Of a stretch of 64,000 nucleotides of DNA, positions 10,966 to 23,320 are shown one piece after another (positions within the stretch are counted from its first letter, which is position 1; every line of letters starts with the position of its first letter). The notes under the pieces were generated by a model. That model ran no database searches and had not been told where the DNA came from. It worked only from the letters and a program-made list of their open reading frames with translations. Made by a program: the position numbers and the translations under genes. Source of the DNA: Polytrichum commune (taxonomy: Eukaryota; Streptophyta; Polytrichopsida; Polytrichales; Polytrichaceae); the NCBI GenBank assembly GCA_950295325.1, contig OX485804.1:2790001-2854000 (forward strand). Reading direction: 5' to 3'.

Positions 10966-13130
10966 CCACTACACCACCCGGTTGACTGCTCACAATATAA
11001 ATGGGACTATAATCCTGCTTTACACATTATGGTGCAACCCATATGGGTTCTATATCATGGCCAAATTTGTTGCATGGGGTATTAGGCGTAATCTGCATTT
11101 ATGGACATTCGCCATGGCTGAAACTTAGACATTCTACTGACACACAAAACCCCAATTCGCAGTACTGTTCTCCCCCTTCAGTATGACACGTTTGGGAAAC
11201 ACAAAAAGAAGTCGTATTATCAAGGTGTCGTCTTCTCATTAATATGACAAATGGTGTAAAGTTGTCGTATTATTGAGGGAATACAAAAACATAAGTAATA
11301 TGAGCTTAATATATATATATATATATACAACGAGTTTAAGCAATATAGATGGTATGGCATAATAACTCATAACTCCAAACAAGTATAAATATTTTAAAAA
11401 ACTCTTGCAATAAGAGTTCAAAGATCTTTGGTGTTGTCTACTATATCACCTGTGTACAAGGCAACATACTAGGCAAGAGGCCACTCTAACCCTAACCATG
11501 TCCATTCTACATTAGTAACCCTAATTATCATTAAGTTCCAATGATAAGTGAAGTTCCTAAGTAGTTCCCAAGTGAAAATGAATGTATTTTAGATGTACAT
11601 AATATAGATGAAAGGAATTTTAGCATTAACTACCTCTTTAATATGACAAAATGGAGATTCTAAATGTCGCATTATCGAGTGTCGTAGTTGTATTAAACCA
11701 AGAGTTTTGAACTAAAAAGTTTGGTCGCGCAAAGATGTGTCATAATATCAAGGGTCTCGTATAAACAAGTGTCACATTAACGAGGTTAGACTGTATAAAG
11801 GGAGAATCATTAAATTTTCTAGGCTCTTGGGTTTGATCGACCCTTTTTCCTTGAGTTGGTCAATACAGTTGCTATGTAAAGTAGAAAATGGAAAACGGTG
11901 AATGATCATTATCGGTGCAATAGACTAAGAGTAGGATGATTCTTGTGTGAACCCAAATATGGCTAATTGTAAAGTGGTGACCTAAAAAGGATGTAGTGAT
12001 AGATCGAATGCAGTGATTGGCTGGATAGGTCATGTATCACACCACTTGGAATCATTTTTTGGGTGTTGTTGAGTTAATTGACTTTTGTGCATTTGTATGC
12101 GGAGTATGATATTCAAATGCTCAAAGTAGGGAGACTCTACTATACAAGTAGGGGGTTTGACTTGCTTGCCTCTTTGGGAAAATGGAACTAATTATTTACA
12201 TGGAACACAATTACGAAACAAACTTGCATTCCTCATCATTTCCTCTACTCCATCATTGAAAAATATTGCACAACTTTCAAGCCACTCTTTCTGGCCAAAT
12301 CATCTTATTTTTGTTGTTTTCCATTTTCTACCTTATCTGAAGAGGTATGTGCAAACCACCATGTGGTTGTAGTTGGCAACAACTTCCTAGAAATCATTCT
12401 CTTTGAAACATCCAATCATAACACAACCTCAAAACATGTTTTGTACCTTACCATATCAACATTGCTAAAGCTCATACTCCCTAACCCCTTCTAAATAAAG
12501 GAGATGCCATGTTTCATGTAGTATATGTTTTTTTCATTTTGTTTGTTATAAGAGCCAGAGTGGTGATCACGGTCACAGGAATATTCCTAGTTTAATAACT
12601 TACTTGACTTAATGTGGCACTCATCTTGAAATCTATTAATGATGCTTTTGGGCGGATTCACTTTTCAAGAATATGAAAAACTAGGAAAAAAAAGAACTTG
12701 TTTTCTGACAAAATTCTATGGTTTTGAGTTTTGAGGTAAGTTTTTTGCAAATTTTTGTAAAACATCGATTTCACTAGTTTCATGGGAACTTTGTAACGGC
12801 ACTATGACTACACTACCGTCATTTCTTCATTATCACAACATTTTTATTCTCAGCCCTTGGTTGACTAGTTCATTTGTCTAGAGTGAAGGAACATGAGGCT
12901 AGCAATGTTATGACTTAATCTCATCACATGATACATTGTGTTTTAATAAGATCTAGGAAATGTAGTATATACCAAGAGACATAAATGGATTCCACTTTGT
13001 GAGAAATTCAAAATTTCTTTACTGTAACAATGTTCAAAAATGGCGTGCACTTCCAAGTTTGACATGCAACTATTTGACATACTTGGCTCCAAGTAAAGTA
13101 ATGTATATATATACCCAAATCAACCTAGAA
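10966..13130. other. Intergenic, no gene seen
   Basis: Low-coding, AT-rich sequence. Repeated phrases of the type ATTAATATGACAAATGG / GTCGTATTAT.GA occur at 11200-11280 and 11640-11790 and suggest an old repeat. An (AT)n microsatellite lies at 11309-11327. Confidence 0.45.
11309..11327. repeat. (AT)n microsatellite
   Basis: About nine AT dinucleotides in a row in AT-rich DNA. Confidence 0.85.
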
Positions 13131-13135
13131 GATAA

Positions 13136-13291
13136 CATTATCAAGCAACGTGTGTTCGTTCATGTGGGCCTTAAGAATATAACCATGGGATGCCCCAACC
13201 TAGTGCAGATTCAGACTTAATCTAAGTGTCCTTGCACTAGGTTGGGGGTATCCCATGGTTATATTCCAGGAACACACGCTGCTTAATAATG
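13136..13291. repeat. Long hairpin / foldback MITE-like element
   Basis: The left arm (13136-13207) and right arm (13233-13291) are near-perfect inverted copies. Examples are AATATAACCATGGGAT and CCCAACCTAGTGCA on the left against their complements on the right. The loop is about 25 nt, and both outer ends carry CATTAT(C/T)AAGCA. A lone arm of the same sequence occurs at 22033-22109, so this is a repeat family and not a unique hairpin. Confidence 0.7.
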
Positions 13292-14671
13292 ATATGAAAC
13301 AACATTTGTGTACCACTTTCTTACATCTAAAGCACCATAATGTTTCTTAATGGTACATCACATTGATTTTTAGGTTATGTGTTGGTTTTGGATATGCCTA
13401 CCTCAGATTAACATATCAAGGGCTTTTGCACCATAAGCACGTTTGGGATTGCTTTCCTGTCATGACTCAAGAGCTCGTTCTTCCATTGGTGCGATCCCTG
13501 AAGTTTCTATATTGTTGACCTTATCATTTTATTGGAATTTGCACTGAGTAGTTAGAGCTGTCCATGTTGAGATTGCGATCTTACAAATGGTCAAAAAGTG
13601 CACGACTAAGACTTGGTTTTATCATGTTTCATGTGAAGTGTGCAACAGACAAAACTCTTGAAGAAATTTAAAGAGATCCATATTTATCATCACAAGAATA
13701 TACAATTAATAAGAAGGCTGATTCCAGCTTGCATCGGTGCAATTCCAAGTATGTTTGCTTGAGTACAGAACACAAAGAGGGAGCATAATCAAATGTGTTC
13801 TGTGAGAAACTATTTTCTGCACTGTAGTTTCTTTTCGAAACTTCAAATTTTCACTTCAGATTTTCGAGGAACCAACTTAGGTCGGAAGGTGTGATTACGA
13901 ACTTGATTGCATTGATGTTGCAAGGGTTGATTCTCATGTGTAAGTCTGGCAGCACAGATAAGAGCACAGAAACTCTAATCCAAGCTTGCATTGCTACAAT
14001 TATAAGCCAGGGGTCAGTGTCTTTAGAACCTGAATTAGACATGCTAAAACAGTTGTAAGAAGCATAATTATGTTGGAGCTGCTTTTGTTATATGTATAGG
14101 AATTCTCAAGCTTGTAAACGTTAAGAGAAATTCTACTTCTTCTGATAGGTAAAAATAAAAACACAAGATGGTGACACCTGCTTTAGAAATATATTTTCTA
14201 ATTAAATTTCTAAAAACGACATTTGAAAATTTGCGACCTTTCTAGTTAAAGACAAATGGTATCAATGGTTTTCAAGCATCTCAATTGCTCCTCTTTGTGA
14301 AATAACAAATCATCATTTTATTAGAAACACTAGGAGTGAAATTGAGAAACAATTAACACGGTTATGATCGTCCAAAGAATGCACATGCACATGCACATGA
14401 CCTATAGGTCTCCACCCAACGGGTCAATCCTCCCAACTTCATCCCTACCTTCCCATCCCTGATTGTCTCTTGTCTCTTGCCCTCATTGGTTGTTGTTATT
14501 TCATTTCTAGTTAGCTACGGAACTCCTTAAACTAATGGAACAAGGCTCCCATATTATTTTTGATCTACATGGAATTGATCAAGATAATACATAATAGTCG
14601 GTTCCATAGGAGCAAACATAAATAAAGAGCCGCTTCCCCCATGGGCTATTATGTCTTTTTGGGGAAATCAA
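13292..14671. other. Intergenic, 3' side of the germin-like gene
   Basis: No recognisable coding region. The last stretch before 14672 should contain the germin-like 3' UTR. A short CACATG tandem lies near 14385-14400. Confidence 0.45.
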
Positions 14672-17480
14672 TCAATACTTGATGCCACATCTCTGGGCAC
14701 AAGTCCTGTCGATGGAGGGATTTGGGTTGGCCGTAATACTGGCTTGGATTGTTGCAATTTGGCTGTCAGAGAGTCCAGTGGCGGCACGGATGGCACTTAA
14801 TGGTAGCACCTGAAAGAAGATCCTAGATGTTGTCACCGTTCCTGGATCTCGGTTTGGGAAGCTGGCAATGAACTGGGCTTCTTGGCACTCTAAGTTTTGA
14901 GCAAAGTGTATGAGGCCTGCAACCACCAAAAATCAAGCTCAATTCAAACACTAATATAAATAAATAAATAAAAACATTGGTTCCTAGCAGAGCACACATG
15001 AATGAAGAGCCTCTTTGTCAACAAGTTAATGGCCCCTTCTACCAGGGTGGATTCTATCCAAGCCAAACACTAAGTATATTTTATCCCTCAAATAATGTGA
15101 GTCGTCATAAGAGGGTTATTGCATAAACAACATATTCTAGCTAAATTTACAAGACAAGTGTTGTTCAAGGGACTCCACACCCCTTAGCCTACTGTTTTCT
15201 TGGGTGGTTATCCCTTGCAACCTTTTAATCTCATTGCACTAAATTGTCCTATGAATGTTGGGAATAGTGATTCCCTTGAGCACATATCAATTTCAACCCA
15301 TTCCAAATCTCCAGTTTTTAATTGATGTGTTCCAAATTAGTTTCTTTTTGTAGGAAATTGATGTGGGTGACTATTTTATGCTACTATTTCATGTTACTTT
15401 TGTTCTTGAACTTATACTCAATTATTCAGTTTTATTCCATGATGCACATGTAAAGTGTTGGTTGCAAGTTTTCAAGTATATTTACAAGACCCACCAACAT
15501 TAGGCCCCCATTATCTCCATCATGACTAGACAATTATAGTGGCCCACATTAAATGTCACCCAAACTATTAGGAATTCTAATGTGCCCCCCCCCCTAATGT
15601 TCACCATGTACTTCCTCATTTTTATTTTTGTTTAATAAAAATCCAAACAAGCAGGGTCAATACCTAATAAATGTTGCAAAAAACTAAAAAAACAAGATGA
15701 CCTACATGGCCTCTGAATATTAGGCCTTTGCAAACCTTCTTCGCTCCACTTCAAAAGATTTAAGGTAGATGGGTCTTATAGTGGCTTGTTTTCTTAATCA
15801 GACCCTTAAATTTGATTGGTATGTGGTTCGGTGAGGATCGAAGAACAAACCTCATAAAAACACATGTTTAAAAGAGATTGCACTATGTCTCCAAATATTA
15901 ATAATTACTCTCCACTCAATAGTGAATACACAATTGGGAGGACTTATGTATTGAATTAAGAAATCCACAAACATGCACTTTCAACAACCACAACTAAATC
16001 AGGGGAGATCCAATTTTCAATCCGATTTTTACATATGTTTCATTGTAGATTTGCTAGTGCATCATGAATCTTGTCGTGTGCATCCAATCGATAGAAGTTC
16101 CAGGAGAACATGAAAAACGAACCAAATAACACCCACATACCTTGGATGCCCAAAGAAGCAGAGATGGGATCCTCTCTACAACACTCTACCCACAACAATA
16201 AATAGCAAGCATTACATGAACAAGTTAGAGATTCTTGATGGTAATGTTCACCTTGAGGAATGATGACAGTCTGCCCCTGAGTGACGTTGCCTCCAATGAA
16301 GCGACCTCCGTTCTCCTCAGCGAAGCCAAAGAGGAAGGTACCTGCATCAATTGTGAGGAGCGATTGCAAATCTTACCCAGGGTTAGGATTCCATACAGAA
16401 ATCAGACTCCATGGACAACAAATATGTATATATGTTGCCCTCTGATGATGAAGAGATGTTACACACCCATCATAACATTACTCAGGCTGATGAGCGGTGT
16501 TCACTTGATGAGCAGTGTTCAGCTGCCCTGATTTCAGATTCAGTTGGAAGTATTGGATTGTAACATCTAGAGGCTTAATTCTTGAATCTACTACGGGGCC
16601 ATGAACACAACTCATTAGCAGAGTAATGTTATGATCACGAACTATCAGCTAATACAATTCTCATATATAGTGTTTCTACATGCAATGACCCATTTCTAAC
16701 GTCAATCACCGATGGCCTTTGCAATGGAATTTGCACATGTTTTTGCAACAGTTCCTCATGTACTTGGATCATGGAAGGTAGTTATGTGTGCACATAGAAG
16801 AGACAGCCTTCTTCAAGAGGGCTTCTCCTTTTACAGGTCTAGTGCCACTATGGTCAAAGGAATCAACAAACGCGCTTCCTATACCCATACCTAAATCAGG
16901 GGAGGTCCAATTTTCAATCCGATTTGCTTATGATTCATCATGGATTTGCTAATGCAACACAAGATTTTTTGTCTTAATCCCGTGCAAATCTAGTCCATTA
17001 GAAGTTGGAGAACATGAGAAACGAACCGATCAACACCCACATACCCTGCTCAGTGGAGCCCCATTTCGGCGCAGATCAATGAAAGAGCAGCATCAATAAA
17101 AATGCCAGGAGGACAAGAGAGATCTATAAAGGGTCCAAACATTTACCCTTAGTGACATGCGAGATTTCGGTGCCTCGGGGATGGTTGTGGGGCTGGTTGA
17201 TCCCGCAAGCCTCAATAGTGACCAAGTTCTGACTCACGCCGTCGCCCGGCAGAGTCGCCAGCGCCGCGTCGTTGTTCACGAAAAGCCCCCGCAGATTGCC
17301 GTTAGCGGTGGTCGAGTCGACGTTCGTGAACTGGAAGATGAAGTCCGCGGCACTGAACGCTTGTCTCTGCGCCAGCTCGGTCTTGAAGTCGAGCTCATCT
17401 GTCGGATAGCCGCCCACTACCGCCACACCAACGCAGAGTACCGCCACGATCGACGCCAACCGAATAGCAGACGACGCCAT
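14672..17480 (-). CDS. GLP: Germin-like protein (single cupin domain)
   Basis: Secreted or cell-wall cupin; relatives have oxalate oxidase or superoxide dismutase activity, and which of these applies cannot be read from sequence. Exons are 17480-17147, 16341-16252 and 14916-14672, with GT-AG introns and consistent phases (669 nt, 222 aa, normal family length). An N-terminal hydrophobic signal peptide covers about residues 1-23. Cupin motif 1 is complete, with HNH at 98-100 and E105 inside GINQPHNHPRGTEISHVTKG. Motif 2 is complete (GQTVIIPQGLIHFAQN, with H145), so all four metal ligands are present. A C-terminal pair of cysteines lies in RTCAQRCGIKY. The usual germin-box cysteine near the N-terminus is not obvious; one lies at residue 92. 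Both introns contain copies of a dispersed repeat, and a tandem array lies directly upstream. Confidence 0.92.
15790..16140 (+). repeat. Dispersed repeat family R3, copy in germin-like intron 2
   Basis: About 350 bp matching 42265-42605 in the same orientation. Shared landmarks are GATTGGTATGTGGTT.GGTGAGGATC, ACACATGTT.AA.AGAGATTG, CACAATTGGGAGGA, and a final AACATGAAAAAC.AACCAA. A shorter, third copy lies at 16890-17045 in intron 1 of the same gene. Confidence 0.7.
16890..17045 (+). repeat. Partial R3 copy in germin-like intron 1
   Basis: Matches 15996-16140: AAATCAGGGGAG(A/G)TCCAATT, TTTCAATCCGATTT, and the closing CACCCACATACC. Its presence in both introns of one gene could mean a local duplication and not two insertions. 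Confidence 0.6.
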
Positions 17481-17499
17481 GTTGCAATGATCTCAATTC

Positions 17500-19210
17500 T
17501 CACTGCATTCACATCCGACATCCACATCCAACAGCAACTCACTCGGACACGATCAGTATTGCTTTGGCACTCCGATCTCGCAAATCGATCACAATCAAGA
17601 CCATAATAAGCATTAACCGATCCTGCTGCTATGAGCTCAGCTTCAGTGCACGCTTTGATATTCTAAACTCCTAAGAATATCATTTGAGCATGGTTGTCGA
17701 AGCAAACTAATTGTAAGCTTACTCCCTCTGACTTCTGCATCAACTTAAATTTTGTTATCTAGGACGGTGGTATATGGTGTACAGTGCGGAGCTCTGCACG
17801 ACAATCAACGCCACTCAAACAGATGCGCCAAACAGATCTCACTGCAGTCGCATCATCACACCAAACAATCTCACCTTCACTGCAATTCGATCACAATTTA
17901 GACAGAACTCATAAGCATAAACCGAGCTTCCTGCTCTGAGCTGATCAGGCTTGGTGAATGCTTTAATATTGTACTATCTTGAGAATTCAAATCACTTGAG
18001 CATGATCGATGTCCAAGCAACTAATTCTAAAGTTGCTCACTCCGAATCCTGCATCAACTTAACCCTTGCTATCTAGGACGATGACGGCAATTCGATCACA
18101 ATTTAGACAGAATTCATGAGCATAAACCGAGCTTCCTGCTTTGAGCTCAGACTCAGTAAATGCTTTGATATTGTACTATCCTGAGAGATTAGATCACTTG
18201 AGTATCGAAATCGAAGCAGACTAATTCTAAGATTACTCTCTCCGCATCCTGCATCAATTTAACCCTTTCATATCTAGGATGATGGTAGATGGTGGATGAT
18301 GCGGAGCTCAGCACAACAATCAACGCCACCCACACGGACTCGCCAATTTTCATAGACTCACTACAGTTGAATCATCACACCAACAGTTCTCGCTCCCACT
18401 GCAATTCGATCACAATTTAGAATTACAAGCATAAACCGAGAGTCCTGCTTTGAGCTCAGACTGGGTGAATGCTTTGAAATTGTACCATCCTGAGAAAATA
18501 GATCACTAGAGTATAGATGTCGAAACAAACTTATTCGAAGGTTACTCCCTCCGAAGCCTGCATCAACTTAATCCTCCCACTCCAGTCCCAGGGACCCGAA
18601 GTTCATCACCTCTGTCAAAATATCTCCAATATCTAAGAGGATGGTAGGTGTAAAAAAGCATTCGAGAGTCGAGACTCGAATATAGTTGCTTTGGCACTCT
18701 CTGCACTGCAATTCGATCACAATCAAGATCGAAATAAGCATCAACCGATCCTGCTGCTCTGAGCTCAGGCTCGGTGATGCTTTGATATTACGCCCATCCT
18801 AACAAATTGCCTCATTTGAGTATCGATGTCGAAGCAATTCTACGCTTACTCCCTACGATTTCTTCATCGACTTAACCCTCCCGCAAGAGCGCTGAAGTTC
18901 ATCACCTCTGTCCAGTATCTACGAGAGAAGTAGACGGTACTACTTGTGAACAGCAGTACATCTACCAAATTTCTAGATATGGGGACAGAGGTTATGAACT
19001 TCAGCCCCCTGTGATTGCTCTGGCACTCTCTGCACCGCTATTCGATCACAATTACGAATTTTTTTAAAGCGGCGGACATGCTGAGCTCGGACTCGGTGAA
19101 TGCGTTCATCCACTATCCTAATAATCTGCATCATTTGTGTATCGATGAAGCAAACTAACACTAAGCTTACTCCTCCTGAACTCCGCATCAACTTGACCCT
19201 TCAATGAACT
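17500..19210. repeat. Tandem array of about six units upstream of the germin-like gene
   Basis: Units of roughly 205-330 bp begin at the motif ATTCGATCACAA or its variant, near 17577, 17882, 18087, 18404, 18710 and 19040. Each continues with ATAAGCAT.AACCGA, CCTGCT..GAGCTCAG, GAATGCTTTGATATT and TGCATCAACTTAACCCT. The first unit sits within about 100 bp of the start codon at 17480, so promoter or 5' UTR sequence seems to have been multiplied. Units differ by many substitutions, so the expansion is not recent. Confidence 0.85.
18890..19005. repeat. Inverted repeat within the germin-like upstream array
   Basis: CTGAAGTTCATCACCTCTGT near 18892 is repeated in inverted orientation near 18980-19003 (ACAGAGGTTATGAACTTCAG) with about 65 nt between. 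A direct copy of the same phrase also occurs at 18599-18618. Confidence 0.55.
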
Positions 19211-22200
19211 CCTCGAATCCTAACCCCGGACGGATTCTTCTGCAAACTGTACCGAATTGTCACTCCACAATCAAACATCGATCAAGAAGAAAACAAATTC
19301 TAAGATGACCAGCCAGCCAAACTCCTCAACAACTTAGCCCTTGCTGGGGCCCCAATTCTGCTGCTAGTGCACAGCTAAGTCCAAACTAAAGCGTGAGATT
19401 GTTACCGGAGCTAGATTCTGGCCGATGCTAGACTTGTCAAGGTGGAGGATGGGTGCAGCTGATGAAGCATGAGTACACACTTGGCTATGGGGGCTTTTAT
19501 ACTAAGGTAGATGGGTCTTAAATGGTTACTTTCTCCGACTAGCCCGCTTCTCCAACACTATGAAACACGTGGGTAGCACATCCAAATCAAGGCCGTAGCC
19601 ACTTTCCTCATGTTTTTTTGGAGCTCATTTGTTCATCTTATTCATTATCAAAAAAAGTGGATTTTTTCGGTGTGATCAATTGGTCATATAGGTTCCTTCC
19701 AATTATGTATATTGTTGCGTTTAGAATGGGGTGTACATCATTTAAACAAATAATCTAATCTTTTTTAAACACCGGCTTTTTTGGTATCCATCTTTGGAGT
19801 CACGCCTAAACAAATACCACTCACATATATGTGTTTGAGTAGGATAAGTAACTGAATCAGGCATGTCTCTCTTTTTGGGGGCCGTAGCATAGGCCCATTA
19901 CTTAAAGTTTGTTTCACTTTACCACATGTTCCCTACATGGTAAGTTGTGTAAAGTTCCTTGGCCTTGTAAACAACACATGTTGCATCAAAATGGTAATTT
20001 GATTTGTTTGTACACACTAGTAATGGCAATCGAGCTACACTAAAAATACTATCCTAGTGTGGCTCACCCTATCGATTATTGACCCACATCATATTTCTTG
20101 CAATCACTGGGCGGTAGTTTCTAGAGAAGGTGTCATAATAATGACACTTGGTGTTTCATGACATGTGACTACAAATATAATTAACACGGCACATTGATTT
20201 TAATGTTGCTCCAAATCATATATTTAAGTGTAGCTAGCATGTGAATTTATGCAAATAGATTACGAACCACCAAGTTGTTTCGATTGTCCATCCCCTTCTA
20301 AAAAAGGTTCGGGATGTATAACAAGACATTCATTTTATATTACATAATGCATGCTTGGGTTTGAAGTGGGCCAATGTTTCTAGGATACCGAAATACTGGA
20401 AGATTTCACCGGGATTACTTATGCACTAAGTGCACTAAGGACTTTACAAAAATTCAAACATCCTTCATTATCATCCTCAACTCTTAACATGTCCATAGAA
20501 ATCATTTACATGCTTGGGCCAATATTGAACAAAATACCATTCTCATAATCTCTTCACTAACTTTATTATGCTAAAAATAGTCCACACTACATCATGTTCG
20601 CATCTCTCACTCAACTTTCACCTACCAAATGAACTCACTCTCTCCCCCTTTATTCATCTCGCCTATAAGAACTTACTCACATGTATGAGGTCAAAGAGCA
20701 AGGAGCATTTCAAGAAGACTACTCACTAACCTAACCACCAATGAACCATTGCTTAATCATGCGTATAGCATGGGCATTTCGCCATGGCTTCTTGGAACTC
20801 AGTCAATCTACTAGTAATCTACAACTTGTTCAATTTTCATGCATGACATCACCACCTGAAATTTGCACCGATATGAGTGCATTATGGGGTGTAATGTTGC
20901 ATGCACCAATTCTAGTGCACATCACATGTAAGAATCTCCTTGGGCTCCTACCTAGGAAAGTTGTTCACATGTGAAACGAAAACTGAATTGGGTGCATCAT
21001 CCTATACATATCATTTCCATATAAAAAAACAAACCTCTCTTTAATGGAGTTGCAAGTCTATGATTTGAGGTGTGATAAGCAACAAGACTTTTACATTAAA
21101 TGGTGAAAAAGGTCGCTATCAATTGTAAGTACATTGCATTCATAGTTGAAAAAGTCCATGATGCTAGCATAACATTACATAATGGCTACATATAATTAAA
21201 TTTAATGATGGTCATCATCCTACATTGAATGCAGGGCTTCTAACTTACTTTAAGTGACGAGAAATTTGATATTTGGGGTCAACTACCAATATAATGGAGG
21301 ACTTTAATTATGGTATAAGTGTAGGGACTACTTCGTTGATTCCAAAATTTACGAAATATGATAATGTAGTGAAATAGAAACTTGTGAAATTCAAAGTCAT
21401 TTATTAGTTCATAATATTACAACATAGGCTTATTGAGAAGGTTGGAAGATTGGGACCTCCAACGGCATTTGACCCTTGACAAAGGTCTGATGCAATTCCC
21501 CAAATTCCAAGGACCCTACATGATGGATAGACTATCAATGAGGAGATTAATGAATGATATAAAAGGTGTGTTATCCCACAAGGGTCATGCCATAAAAATT
21601 GTAATAAGTACAACCTTCAAGTTTTTTTCCTATGTAATGGTTATTTCAATTGTATAGCGTCAAGGGATTGGCTACTCTAGAAGCAACTAGTAAGTTCACT
21701 ATGTTAGTTAGGAACATTTTATAAACAAGAAGCTCATTATGCAATGTATACATGTGACCAAGGGTTAACAACTTAGGGTCAACTACCAAAGCGGGTGCAA
21801 TGACTTGCCTTAAAACATGGCCCAACAAAGAGAGGAGTAGACTTTGTCCTTATCTTATTGTTCATCTTTAGGCTAGATAAGAGGTTGAATGAACTTCAAT
21901 GTCAATATCTGGAATGTAATCAATTGGTTACTTTGACAACGTCAATATTAAGCAATATTTGGTTTCCAAAGCACAATTTTTTTGGACAAAGTCTTCGTCA
22001 TTTAGATATGACAAGATAATTAATATGTATCTCCTTGCACTAGGTTGGGGCATCCCATGATTATATTCTCAGGGCCCATATAAACAAACGCACATTGCTT
22101 AATAATGTTATGTTAGAGTGAAATTTTGAGCCAATTCTTGTGAGGGCCGCTTAGCAATAGTACTCTTATTGTTTAGAAGACCTTCCAAGAAATGCTACAT

Positions 22201-22640
22201 GCAAAGAAGAGGTCTCTGAGGGCTCACATTATCCAGAACATATATTCTTTAACTAAAATGAAGATCAAACCAGTGGATGTTTGGACCCAAAACTCATGCC
22301 AAACCATGCACTGCTCATCTGAGTGTCATACACTCAGAATTCTAAGCATGCTTCCTCAGAGAACAATGGAGTTCCTCAGTGCTCACTTCAAAGAAAAATT
22401 TGAAGCTTCAAGTTTCACTGAAATCTAAATATGTTTTTGGGGGTGTATCAGATGCCACCACGAATATCACCACGTCATAATTCAATTTTCAGGGAACTGG
22501 CCTGAAATGATTAGCCAATTCATCCAACAGCACCATCATTTTGGTGGTGGATTGGGGCATGTAGGAATGTAGGGATTCACTGTGTTGTTCTTGCGTTGAA
22601 TTTTGAGGACTCTGAGTTTAACTGATACATCTTAGGAGGA
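19211..22640. other. Intergenic with repeat fragments
   Basis: Positions 19505-19870 are a copy of dispersed family R1 (see 6420-6765). Positions 21050-21180 resemble part of family R5 (TATGATTTGAGGTG.GATAAGCAACA). The orphan hairpin arm at 22033-22109 is listed separately. No gene is recognised. Confidence 0.5.
22033..22109. repeat. Single arm of the 13.1-13.3 kb foldback element
   Basis: CCTTGCACTAGGTTGGGG, CATCCCATG.TTATATTCTC and GCTTAATAATG match the right arm of 13233-13291. It also retains GGGCCCAT, which corresponds to the left arm only. No partner arm is visible beside it. Confidence 0.6.
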
Positions 22641-23320
22641 ATTTCACTGCGACAATCTCACTGCATAACGTTGCGTATGTTGTATGACTCATCCTAATCA
22701 ATATAATAATCAGCTGAGGTGTGCTTGAAGTTGCCTGGCTGTGTGATACGGAAAATCTTGCAGAATGAGTCCCAAAAACGTTAGTTTTGTGGTAAATTTG
22801 GGCATGTGGGAATTAAGAATTAGATGTCCTCTTGAAGCTTTGAATATTGCATTTCAAGGCAAGCCATTGAAGGTGAACTGCTTTAGGGGTAACAAATTTT
22901 CCTGAACTGAATCGTGACAGAATAGCTCCCATCGATAGAGCTGCGAATGTTGTGTAAATCAAGTGGATGCTGTATTGATATTATTGTGTGAATCGAACTA
23001 CCTTCAGATCGGATCCTAATGATTAAACCAACCAGTTGAGGTGCGTGCAAAGTTGTGTGGCTGCATGATACGTAACATCTCACAGAATGTATCCCAAAAA
23101 TGTTATTTTTGTGGTGAATTTAGGCATGTAGAAATTTAGGAGTTAAATGTGCTCTGTTAGCTTTGAACATTGATTTTCAGGGAAACCATCGAAGGTGAAC
23201 TGCTTGAGGGTTGGCAAATTTTCCTAAACTGAATCACGAGAGAATAGATGTATTGGATAGAGCTGTGCATGGTGTGTGAATCCAGTGAATGCTGTATTAA
23301 TATTGTGTGCATCAAACTAC
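22640..23320 (-). repeat. Two decayed duplicates of the GST coding end and 3' flank
   Basis: The block covering the last ~28 codons of the GST gene plus its 3' flank recurs at a spacing of about 320-325 bp. The phrase TTGAGGTG(T/C)G.GC.AAGTTGT occurs near 23356 (the gene itself) and 23036, with a weaker version near 22711. On the minus strand the middle copy still reads DVTYHAATQLCTHLNWLV then stop, against DLTYPAARQLRAHLNWLV in the gene. It lies beyond the gene's stop codon and is not expected to be translated. Confidence 0.8.

Noticed and set aside
14672-17480. Calling the germin-like product an oxalate oxidase
   Set aside because: Metal ligands are conserved in all germin-like proteins; the sequence alone does not show which activity is present.
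17157-17606. 149-codon plus-strand frame at the germin-like start
   Set aside because: Antisense to exon 1, which has a signal peptide and complete cupin motif.
17500-19210. CRISPR-like array
   Set aside because: Units are 200-330 bp and diverged throughout, with no short repeat/spacer pattern; the genome is eukaryotic.
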